45,522 nucleotides of DNA, from contig NC_011138.3 in NCBI RefSeq assembly GCF_000020585.3, forward strand, positions 2,707,401 to 2,752,922, written 5' to 3'. The notes beneath the pieces are model-generated. The model ran no database searches, had not been told where the DNA came from, and worked only from the letters and a program-made list of their open reading frames with translations. Made by a program: the position numbers and the translations under genes. The stretch's first letter is position 1; every line of letters begins with the position of its first letter. This stretch comes from Alteromonas mediterranea DE (lineage in GTDB: Bacteria > Pseudomonadota > Gammaproteobacteria > Enterobacterales > Alteromonadaceae). This document shows positions 24,872-32,433 of this stretch, in pieces.

Positions 24872-25909
24872 TTAAGCAGCGAGTAGTTCTGCTTTGTATT
24901 CTGTGCCATTTGTAAGCATCGCGAATGCCGTTCTTACTGTTTTATTTGCTAGCGCGACCGCTGTACAGCGCTTACCTCTGCGTTCAACCATCTGCTGGAT
25001 CCACATCTCTTTTTTGGTTTTTGCTGGTCGTCTCATCGCCTGATTAACTGCTGACATTGCACCGCTAACTAAGCAACTTCGTAGCATATTATTTTTAACG
25101 TACTTGCCCACCGAGCCCAATTTTACTTTACCGCCCGACGAATGTTGAATAGGCGTTAAACCAATACAGGCAGATGCATCGCGACCTTTTTCAAATTGCC
25201 CCATCTCTCCACAGCCCAGTGCCATATAAAGATTCACAGCGTTTAACGGACCTACACCTTCTAGGGCCTGTAGCGATTTACATATTTCGTGGCCGTTTGC
25301 TGCTTTTTCTAAATATAAATCGTACTGCTTTATCGACTCAATACCACGCTGGAGTTGTTGCCAGCTAGTACTGAGAGCTTGCCTAAAAACCATGGAAAAG
25401 CCATTTTCAGCATCTTCCAGTACGCCTTCAACAACGCCACTTAACCCTCCCTGACTAGGCGAGATTCGGATATTAAACTCTAGCAATAAAGATTTAATTT
25501 GTTGCTGCATTGCGACTTTATGCTTAACGGCCAACTCTCGCAGACGAACCAAGGTTTGTAGCTCTTGCTGCTCTTTTGATTTGCCGTTAATAAACGAAAC
25601 ATCGGTGAGTTGAGCAGCTTGCGCAACCGCTAAGGCGTCGTTTTTATCTGTTTTCTGATTTTGCCTAACACTAGCAACCAATTTTGCTGAAATTAATCGA
25701 GCATCATGCCCATATTCCAACGCTTTTTGCTTCCAGTAGTTTGATGTACTACATGCTTCAAAAACAATTGTCATTGGTTTTGACGACGCTAGCCAAGAAC
25801 CAAATTCTATCGGTGTCATCGCCTGATTAGACTGCACCTTGTTGCGTTTACAAACGCAAACCTGAATTTCTTCTTTCGCTAAATCAACACCTGTGATTAT
25901 ATTGTGCAT
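24872..25909 (-). CDS. IS110-family transposase (RuvC-like DEDD recombinase)
   Basis: The protein is 345 aa, taking ATG 25909 with GGAG 6 nt upstream; an ATG 12 nt earlier is also in frame. The N-terminal DEDD domain has Asp9 in TGVDLAKEE, Glu51 in TIVFEACST, and Asp88/Asp91 in KTDKNDALAVAQAAQ. A coiled linker follows. The C-terminal Transposase_20 domain has LEGVGPLNAVNLY and ACIGLTPIQHSSGGK with the expected catalytic Ser. There are no internal stops and the length is normal, so the element may be active. IS110-family enzymes use an RNA to choose target and donor DNA. Confidence 0.95.
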   Translation of the reverse strand: MHNIITGVDLAKEEIQVCVCKRNKVQSNQAMTPIEFGSWLASSKPMTIVFEACSTSNYWKQKALEYGHDARLISAKLVASVRQNQKTDKNDALAVAQAAQLTDVSFINGKSKEQQELQTLVRLRELAVKHKVAMQQQIKSLLLEFNIRISPSQGGLSGVVEGVLEDAENGFSMVFRQALSTSWQQLQRGIESIKQYDLYLEKAANGHEICKSLQALEGVGPLNAVNLYMALGCGEMGQFEKGRDASACIGLTPIQHSSGGKVKLGSVGKYVKNNMLRSCLVSGAMSAVNQAMRRPAKTKKEMWIQQMVERRGKRCTAVALANKTVRTAFAMLTNGTEYKAELLAA

Positions 25910-25980
25910 GTTGGACTCCATAATATTTTTTGTGTGAGAACTAAAATATTAACCCAGCTCACTGAGTTGGGGGAGTCCAA

Positions 25981-26496
25981 TTATCTCGCCGTTATTTTTA
26001 CGTACTGGGCGAAAGCACCATCGAAGTCTGACGCCATCCAAATATTTTCTAGTGAGTCCCAAGAATCTTTACGAATGCAAGAACGTATTAAAATTCGCTC
26101 TCCGATACGTGTAGGGTCCACGCCTTCCCCAACCGCCACGATTCGACCACAACAGTCAGTCCCTTGAATAAACGGAAACGGGGTTTGTTCATTCCATCCA
26201 CCGTCTAACTCTTCTGCTGCGCTTGATTTCTCTTCGTCATTCTCGTCCAACGCGTCAGTGCCTTGAGTGACTTTAGAAGAATACCAACCTAATCGAGTAT
26301 TAATTTCTGTATTATTGACACCAGCTGCTAAAACCTGAACTAGCACCTCGCCAGCAAGTGGTTTTGGCATGGGGACATCGGTGTAATTTAACTGCTCATA
26401 ACCACCGTTCGCCATGGTCACCAAAGCCTTCATAGTCGTATCATCAGGTTTTACATCGAATCTTTGCTTGTCGCCAAGCAAGCTAGTAATACTCAT
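25981..26496 (-). pseudogene. MDR-family (alcohol dehydrogenase-like) gene, 5' fragment cut by an IS
   Basis: The N-terminal, GroES-like half. It starts at ATG 26496 (MSITSLLGDKQRF) after AGAGAG, with MKALVTMANGGYEQLNYTDVP, VLAAGVNNTEINTRLGWYS and QGTDCCGRIVAVGEGVDP, and ends VKITA followed by an Arg and a stop supplied by the IS end. A middle stretch rich in Asp/Glu (DALDENDEEKSSAAEE) is unusual for the family but keeps the frame. The frame continues exactly in the fragment at 23983-24651. The protein is expected to be non-functional while the IS is present. Confidence 0.9.
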
Positions 26497-26536
26497 AATC
26501 TCTCTTAAGTTTAGAATTAATAACAATTAGTACGCT

Positions 26537-26565
26537 AAAATAACGTATGCCTGTCGCTCATGCAA
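26537..26565 (-). promoter_or_regulatory. candidate sigma-70 promoter of the disrupted dehydrogenase gene
   Basis: On the minus strand TTGCAT (26560-26565) and TATTTT (26537-26542) are 17 bp apart, 41 bp before the start codon. The boxes are good but not perfect. The promoter is on the far side from the IS and is intact. Confidence 0.5.
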
Positions 26566-26626
26566 AGTAGCTACGCTATTCAGCTTTATATTTAAACGGT
26601 TGAACAGTCCCTTAGATTTGCTGAGC

Positions 26627-27697
26627 TTAAGGCTTTCTCCATCGCGCTTTGATCCCTCGGGTATCAACGTGAATAAACGGCCCCCGGTGAGGTTTTGGGC
26701 CGTATACCCCTAGACCGCCAATTAAGCCTTTATATTCACTACGTTTATTAAGCTCGGCTATCATTCTAGCCATAACGTCAGCATCTTTGATACTTACCGC
26801 GCCGTCTTTGTTTAGGTCGTCCATTCTGTAGTTACCGTCATTATCTACAAAAATGTCGGCGGCATCGCCATAGACATGTCGGCTAAATTTAACGTTGCCG
26901 ATAGCTTTGTTGTACTGGGGAGTCCTGTAACCGCTCATGATCACCATGTTCGATACATTGATACTGTTCATGTTCATCTCTCTTCTAAGCATTTCCAGCT
27001 TTAACAGCAGAGACGGGCGAAGATATACAAACTTAGGGTAGCCAGAGCGCTGTTTACTGGTGAACTCCTTTAACTTGAAATGAGGAGATAAAAGTAGCTC
27101 TTGGTTTTCTTCTGTTACTTCAATAAACCCTTCAGGTTCAACATAAACATCTTTGTTTTTAATTTCACTTTCATCTGGATAAGGCCCGATATGATAATAC
27201 TTTAATCGTCCGCCTTGGACTTCCTCGGCAGGAACCATAACAAACACATTTAACGACATATTGACCTGTCCGTCTTCGCTTCTTATTTCTAGGCGCTGCT
27301 CACCAGGGACATCTTTCGCCTGCCAATGCCATGTCATAGACTCGGATTTTTCAACCATTACACCGTTTTCAAACAACTGATAGGTTTTGTCCGGTTGTGG
27401 ATAAATAATTTCTAGCTCGGTAACCTCTTCAGGCAATACAAATAGCGAGAAAGCGTTGTAAGGCACCACAATATTATCAATTTTTAAACTAAACTCCGCG
27501 TCTTCTAAGTGAGCTTTGTTTTCAACTACAACTGGCTCATGTGGCGCAGCACGAGCGGCCGTTTGAGAAGCTTTACCCTGAACCATTTCGACGGGTTTCG
27601 CATTTACGTTTTGCGCGGTCGAGAGCATTACCAGGGCCACTACCGAAGCTTTTAAGGTGCTCACTATCATCTTCATATCTTTCGTTACCATCATCAC
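26627..27697 (-). CDS. MepK-like M15 peptidase with a dockerin-like calcium loop
   Basis: The 356-aa protein has a signal peptide (about 1-33), an N-terminal region of about 170 residues, and a C-terminal M15/DUF882-type metallopeptidase domain from about 207. Metal ligands are visible: His274 in SRHVYGDAADIF with Asp281 (HxxxxxxD), and His343 in FIHVDTRG. Between them is a dockerin/EF-hand-like loop, DLNKDGAVSIKD, at about 292-303, preceded by a second Asp-rich loop (DNDGNYRMDD). E. coli MepK (182 aa) cleaves 3-3 peptidoglycan crosslinks and sits beside ldtD; here an LdtD-type gene is immediately upstream, 11 bp away. Function is inferred from this pairing. Confidence 0.85.
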   Translation of the reverse strand: MMMVTKDMKMIVSTLKASVVALVMLSTAQNVNAKPVEMVQGKASQTAARAAPHEPVVVENKAHLEDAEFSLKIDNIVVPYNAFSLFVLPEEVTELEIIYPQPDKTYQLFENGVMVEKSESMTWHWQAKDVPGEQRLEIRSEDGQVNMSLNVFVMVPAEEVQGGRLKYYHIGPYPDESEIKNKDVYVEPEGFIEVTEENQELLLSPHFKLKEFTSKQRSGYPKFVYLRPSLLLKLEMLRREMNMNSINVSNMVIMSGYRTPQYNKAIGNVKFSRHVYGDAADIFVDNDGNYRMDDLNKDGAVSIKDADVMARMIAELNKRSEYKGLIGGLGVYGPKPHRGPFIHVDTRGIKARWRKP

Positions 27698-27708
27698 TTA
27701 CCCTATTT

Positions 27709-29097
27709 TCACAAAGACGCTACCTGCGTTAGCGCTTCGGCATCGCGTCTATCGCGCTGATAAATATCGTTTCTAAAGTTAGCCTTACCGTTTTCATCGG
27801 CCCACGCGGTCCAGTACACCAAATGAATAGGCAAAGGCTCTTCAAGGTGAAAGGTTTTAGACTGACTTAGCTCGCGAGCCGAAATAACATTATCCATTAA
27901 GCTATCTACGCCCTGCTCTTCCGCTATAAGTTGGGCTAAAGAAAAAGGGTCTTCTAATCGAATGCAACCGTGAGAGGCGGCTCTGTTCGTTTCTTTGAAC
28001 CATTGCTGATAAGGGGTATCGTGCACGTATACAGCGTGTCGGTTTGGAAAAAGGTATTTAACCTTGCCTAACGGATTTTTTTCGTTGGGGAGCTTTACTA
28101 AAAAATGGTCGAACTGATAAGGCTTCATGTCTTCCCAATCAATCGTATTGGGGTCAACCAACTCATCATCAACAAAACTGTCTTTGCGAATAACAATGTT
28201 GTTTTCTTCTAAGTAGTTTGGGTTATCCGCCACTTTTGGTGCTATTTCTTTCGTGGCAATAGAAATCGGGATACGCCATTCTGGGTTAACTACAAATTTT
28301 TCTATGTGATCGCTAAATGAAGGCGTCGCCCAGCTTGGCTTACCTACTACCACGTCTTTAGTGGCTTTTACTTTACCGTTACTAATATATCGAAGACGGA
28401 ACTCGGGAATATTAACTAACACATAAGCGTCACTGTCTTTTTCTTCAAACATTTCCAAGCGCGTAATGTTTAGCGCTAGTTGCTGCGCTTTCTTTTTTGC
28501 TGTCACATTTAGCGCTGCAAGGGTTTTTCTTCCAACTACACCATCTACTAGAAGGCCGTGACGGCGTTGAAAATCTTTCACAGCGTTTTCAACGTCTTTA
28601 TTGAAAACGCATGGCGCGGAGTTAACTGCTGTTAATGCATGGGTGCAGTTTGTATTTATTGAGGGGTATTCTCTGCCCAAACGAGAGATCAATGCAGTTA
28701 TCGCTTGAGCCTGCTCTTCACTGTAAATGGGCGTTTCATCAGCCGCAGCTTTTCTTAACGCGCCATTTTTAAGAAGTAAGTCTTCATTTAAGGCTTTCCA
28801 GCCACCTTGCTGGGCGATAGAGGAATAAAAAGCATAGGCACTTTTCATTTGCTTTAACTGTGCTTGTAAGGCAGAAGCAGTACTAGCCTCTTCCAATGCT
28901 CTTGGCGTTGAAGTGGAAACGGCCGAGGCAACACCTACCAAGGGTAACCAGAAAGAAGCAGCAGCAACAATGAGTTTTTTCGTTATGCTAGAAGTTCGCT
29001 TTTTAGGCGCTGAGAAGCGACCAGAAGAGTTCACTTCCAATTGATGACTATGGCACAATTGAACAGTATGCTTGACGGCTCGATGTTCGGTTTCCAT
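27709..29097 (-). CDS. ldtD: YcbB/LdtD-type L,D-transpeptidase
   Basis: L,D-transpeptidases make 3-3 crosslinks in peptidoglycan in the periplasm. The 462-aa protein has an N-terminal membrane segment at about 37-60, a helical region, a peptidoglycan-binding domain at about 165-195 (VKDFQRRHGLLVDGVVGRKTL), and the YkuD catalytic domain at about 220-400. The catalytic motif SHGCIRLEDP has the nucleophile Cys378. The long YcbB-type lid is present. I prefer ATG 29097, with AAGGAA 8 nt upstream, over the frame's earlier start at 29169. It is co-transcribed with the M15 peptidase gene. Confidence 0.9.
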   Translation of the reverse strand: METEHRAVKHTVQLCHSHQLEVNSSGRFSAPKKRTSSITKKLIVAAASFWLPLVGVASAVSTSTPRALEEASTASALQAQLKQMKSAYAFYSSIAQQGGWKALNEDLLLKNGALRKAAADETPIYSEEQAQAITALISRLGREYPSINTNCTHALTAVNSAPCVFNKDVENAVKDFQRRHGLLVDGVVGRKTLAALNVTAKKKAQQLALNITRLEMFEEKDSDAYVLVNIPEFRLRYISNGKVKATKDVVVGKPSWATPSFSDHIEKFVVNPEWRIPISIATKEIAPKVADNPNYLEENNIVIRKDSFVDDELVDPNTIDWEDMKPYQFDHFLVKLPNEKNPLGKVKYLFPNRHAVYVHDTPYQQWFKETNRAASHGCIRLEDPFSLAQLIAEEQGVDSLMDNVISARELSQSKTFHLEEPLPIHLVYWTAWADENGKANFRNDIYQRDRRDAEALTQVASL

Positions 29098-29448
29098 TTC
29101 TTGTTTCCTTAGATTCGCGGACAAACATAAGGTCGCAAAACGAGTGCCAAGCAATAAGAAAAACCACAAACCATTGAAAGTTATGAGTTATTTTGAAATT
29201 TAAAAATGAAAAGAATTTAGATAACAGAAATATTATGTGTAGGTAATTCAGCTTTTCAGTAAGATTTTTACGGGAAAAGGTTAGAAAATAGCCGTAAATT
29301 TTACAATTTGTGTTTAAGCCGCCTCGCGGTTAGATAGTTATCGTTGTTGCATTCGGTAGCAAAGCGAGGTGCTGAAGCCTTATTTAACATTGACACATAA
29401 ACAGAAAACTTCACAATAGTTCTACTTCTTATCCACTCGCGATCATTA
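29098..29448. other. A+T-rich intergenic region between ldtD and the ABC ATPase gene
   Basis: About 350 bp of divergent promoter DNA, strongly A+T-rich in 29160-29330. I see no gene, no long repeat and no clear promoter boxes. The start of the ABC gene at 29449 has no strong ribosome-binding site. Confidence 0.5.
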
Positions 29449-30942
29449 ATGCTGTATCTTTCTGAATTTCAAACAAAGCTTTCTAATCAATATATTACCC
29501 CTGCATTTTCGTTAGCACTAAATAATGAAAAACCACCCTCGCACTACCTTATTGCAGGTAGAAATAGTAGCGGGAAGTCGCTTCTAATTTCTGCGCTTGC
29601 GGGTAACGGTAAAGTAGAAAGCGGTGTTCGCGAGTGTAGTTCGGTTGTTGCAGAAGTATCGGTTTTTAGGCAGCAGACGTTAATTGAAGAAGAAAAGCAA
29701 AAAGACAGTGCGGATATTTTAGATGTAATCGCTGAGCCAACAAAAGTTCGAGAGTTATTCTTACGCACGAATGAGGATTATCAAAATCACCTTTATTACA
29801 ACGAGCTAACCTCCGCTCTTAGAATTGAGCATTTGCTAGATAATGCGTTTCTTTCACTGTCGACGGGAGAAACTCGCAAGGTAATTATCATGCTGGCGTG
29901 GTTGAACGATGCCGCAATTATTTTGCTTGATGAACCTTTTGAAGGCTTAGATGTTGAAGCGATTGATGCATTTAGTCGCTTTCTTGTTTCTCAACAGCAA
30001 GCCACACTGGCGTTGACCGCCAACAAGCTTGCAGACATTCCTGAGGGCCTTCATGCACAACTCATTGTTATGGATGATCTAGCTATTACGTGGAAATCTG
30101 ACGGCACACTCAACTATGATGACTTGCGCTCAGAGTTAAGCACTTGGTTTGCGCTGGAGTCTGATGATATCGATGTACCCGCAGCGCTTAGCGCTAGTGA
30201 TCAAAACCGCAGCGACCCAAACCGCAAGGACCAAAATCACAATAAGCAGAACAGTGAGCTTGATGCACTACCCCATACATTGATCCAGCTAAATGACGGC
30301 TTTATGCGTTTCGATGAACGTACTGTATTTGAAAAGCTTAACTTTACGCTTAATAAAAATGACCATTGGCAGATAACGGGCCCGAACGGGTCAGGTAAAA
30401 CCTGTTTGCTTCAAATGTTTACTGGTGATAATTCCCATTGTTATACCAATGACTTAACAATGTTTGGCATAAAACGGGGAACTGGCGAAAGCATATGGGA
30501 TATTAAGAAGCACATTGGCATTATGTCGAATTCGCTGCACATGCAATACAAAGTAAACGCAAGTGTTGAACATGTAATCATATCAGGCTTTCACGACAGC
30601 ATTGGTCTATACACCCGCCCAACGTTGGCTGAGCGAAACGTAGCAGGACAATGGCTTGCTGTTCTGGGTTTACAACAGAAGAAGAACACACCGTTTCAGT
30701 CGCTATCGTTTGGCGATCAGCGATTAGTACTAATTGCACGTTCTATGGTTAAGCACCCCGCCGTGCTTATTTTAGATGAACCCTGCAATGGCTTAGACGA
30801 CTTTAACCGCCAAAAAGCGCTTAAGCTTATTGATAAATTGGCTAAGGCTGGCACCAGTACTCTCTTGTATGTTAATCACAATCCAGAAGAGTGCATTCCC
30901 AGCATTCGCAACACGTTAAATATGAAAGACTATAATGTTTGA
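29449..30942 (+). CDS. double-ABC ATPase of the ModF/PhrA type
   Basis: The 497-aa protein has two ABC ATPase domains and no membrane segments. Domain 1 has Walker A GRNSSGKS, signature LSTGETRK and Walker B IILLDEPFEGLD. Domain 2 has Walker A GPNGSGKT (about 312-320), signature SFGDQR and Walker B VLILDEPCNGLD. The linker of about 40 residues is Asp/Asn/Lys-rich (NRSDPNRKDQNHNKQN). The layout fits ModF, also called PhrA, a protein once tied to photorepair and molybdate genes whose real role is unclear. No molybdate genes lie beside it. The family is clear; the biological role is not. Confidence 0.85.
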   Translation: MLYLSEFQTKLSNQYITPAFSLALNNEKPPSHYLIAGRNSSGKSLLISALAGNGKVESGVRECSSVVAEVSVFRQQTLIEEEKQKDSADILDVIAEPTKVRELFLRTNEDYQNHLYYNELTSALRIEHLLDNAFLSLSTGETRKVIIMLAWLNDAAIILLDEPFEGLDVEAIDAFSRFLVSQQQATLALTANKLADIPEGLHAQLIVMDDLAITWKSDGTLNYDDLRSELSTWFALESDDIDVPAALSASDQNRSDPNRKDQNHNKQNSELDALPHTLIQLNDGFMRFDERTVFEKLNFTLNKNDHWQITGPNGSGKTCLLQMFTGDNSHCYTNDLTMFGIKRGTGESIWDIKKHIGIMSNSLHMQYKVNASVEHVIISGFHDSIGLYTRPTLAERNVAGQWLAVLGLQQKKNTPFQSLSFGDQRLVLIARSMVKHPAVLILDEPCNGLDDFNRQKALKLIDKLAKAGTSTLLYVNHNPEECIPSIRNTLNMKDYNV

Positions 30943-30954
30943 GATAGTATAAGC

Positions 30955-30987
30955 ACCACCGCACAAGGCACTTAAATCAACGGTGGT
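30955..30987. other. inverted repeat between the convergent ABC and atoE genes
   Basis: ACCACCG (30955-30961) and CGGTGGT (30981-30987) form a 7-bp stem in the short gap between two convergent genes. A role in termination is likely by position, though no T-run follows. Confidence 0.35.
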
Positions 30988-31051
30988 AGTGCATTAGTTA
31001 CTAAACATGCCCTTTTTCATATAACACTACAACGGCTAACGCAAAGCTTCT

Positions 31052-32359
31052 TCACACAAATCGTAAAACCAAGGAAATAATAACGCCAGTTACGATAAGC
31101 TGAACTAAGCAAAAACCCATTATATCTTTGGCTTTTAAGCCCGCTATGGCAAGTACGGGTAATGCCCAAAACGGCTGAATTAAGTTCGTCCAGGCATCGC
31201 CCCATGCCACCGCCATTGCTACCCTATTAACTTGCGCACCCAGTTCAGCAGCAGCGGGTAGGATTACAGGGGCTTGCACCGCCCACTGTCCTCCTCCCGA
31301 GGGTACGAAAATATTTACAATGCCTGCACTTATAAAACTCCACACGGGCAACGACTCTGCAGATGCAAAACTAATTAGCCATTCTGACATGGTCTGCGCT
31401 AATCCAGATTGCACCATAACCGCCATGATCCCCGCGTAAAACGGAAACTGTATTACAATCCCGCTGCCGCCCTGAACGGCTTGCTGCAAGCTATGTAATA
31501 CATTACGTGGCGTACCATGAAGGACAATAGCAAGAAAAAGAAATAGCGTATTAACGATGTTTAGGTTTAACCCGCCGCCAGAAATAAAATAGTTCGTAAG
31601 ATAAGCAAGCCCAGCGAAACCGACAAGTAAACCAAGAGCTTTGCTGTTTTCGAGTCTATCAGCGGGTCTTTCGTTTGTCGCCGAAGTTAAGGCATCGTCT
31701 TGTAGCTTTGCACTATCCACAATCACGCTTTCAGATTTAGGAGGTAGCATTAAACGATTCACAAGGGGAATAACTACAAACATAATTGCCAACAACAGTA
31801 AGTTGAAGCCACTAAAAATAGTCTCGCTGGTACCAATTACGCCTATTTGTGCCTCTGAAAAATGGCCCGGTGTTGCAATAGTTAACGGTACAGAGCCCGC
31901 CAAGCCGCCATGCCATACGATAAAACCTGAATATGCGCTCGCCACCAATAGTCGATAATCTACCGACACTTTTCTTGCAAGTGCTTTGGCGAACAACGCG
32001 CCTACCACTAGCCCGAAGCCCCAGTTTATCCAACTGGCTGTAAGCGACACTAAAGTAACCAGTACAATAGCGCTTCCTGGGCCTTTAGCTAAACGGGCGA
32101 GGTTTTCCAGCAGTGTCTTGACTAGCGGCGTGCATGCCAGCATAAACCCGGTTACTAACACTAAGAGCATTTGCATTGAAAAGGTTAGCAGCCCCCAGAA
32201 TCCATCTCCCCACTGTTGAACTGTGGTAAGTGGAGATTGGTCTTGAATGACCACCGCAAAGACAAGCGTTATGAGCGTTAACAATAAAACGAAAATATAG
32301 GGGTCGGGCAGATATTTTTCGACGAGTTTTACGAAGGGTTTTGATGCACGATTTAGCAT
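31052..32359 (-). CDS. atoE: AtoE-type short-chain fatty acid transporter
   Basis: AtoE-family proteins are inner-membrane carriers for short-chain fatty acids. The 435-aa protein has about 11-12 hydrophobic segments and typical stretches such as YLPDPYIFVLLLTLITL, WINWGFGLVVGALFAK, WHGGLAGSVPLTIATPGH and FVPSGGGQWAVQAPVI. ATG 32359 follows GAGAG by 6 nt; a GTG 12 nt earlier is also in frame. It is a single gene downstream of the hybrid kinase start region, separated by the kinase gene itself. There is no ato operon partner (AtoD, AtoA, AtoB) here. Confidence 0.92.
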   Translation of the reverse strand: MLNRASKPFVKLVEKYLPDPYIFVLLLTLITLVFAVVIQDQSPLTTVQQWGDGFWGLLTFSMQMLLVLVTGFMLACTPLVKTLLENLARLAKGPGSAIVLVTLVSLTASWINWGFGLVVGALFAKALARKVSVDYRLLVASAYSGFIVWHGGLAGSVPLTIATPGHFSEAQIGVIGTSETIFSGFNLLLLAIMFVVIPLVNRLMLPPKSESVIVDSAKLQDDALTSATNERPADRLENSKALGLLVGFAGLAYLTNYFISGGGLNLNIVNTLFLFLAIVLHGTPRNVLHSLQQAVQGGSGIVIQFPFYAGIMAVMVQSGLAQTMSEWLISFASAESLPVWSFISAGIVNIFVPSGGGQWAVQAPVILPAAAELGAQVNRVAMAVAWGDAWTNLIQPFWALPVLAIAGLKAKDIMGFCLVQLIVTGVIISLVLRFV

Positions 32360-32433
32360 TAACGCTCTCACAACTTGTTAAAAACTTGTTGCATATTAAC
32401 GTATTTTTTGATTTGAGGAGTGTTTTTATTATT

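Larger units (their letters stand above)
24650..25984 (-). mobile_element. IS110-family insertion sequence, IS1111 type
   Basis: The element is about 1335 bp. It has 11-bp perfect subterminal inverted repeats: TGGACTCCCCC (24656-24666) and GGGGGAGTCCA (25969-25979), each a few bases inside the boundary. Both junctions carry the dinucleotide CT (24650-24651 and 25985-25986, plus strand); removing one copy with the IS restores the dehydrogenase frame as ...KITA-SEAF.... There is one transposase gene on the minus strand, 75 bp of non-coding DNA before it and about 220 bp after it. Subterminal repeats and 3' non-coding DNA are features of the IS1111 group. Confidence 0.88.
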
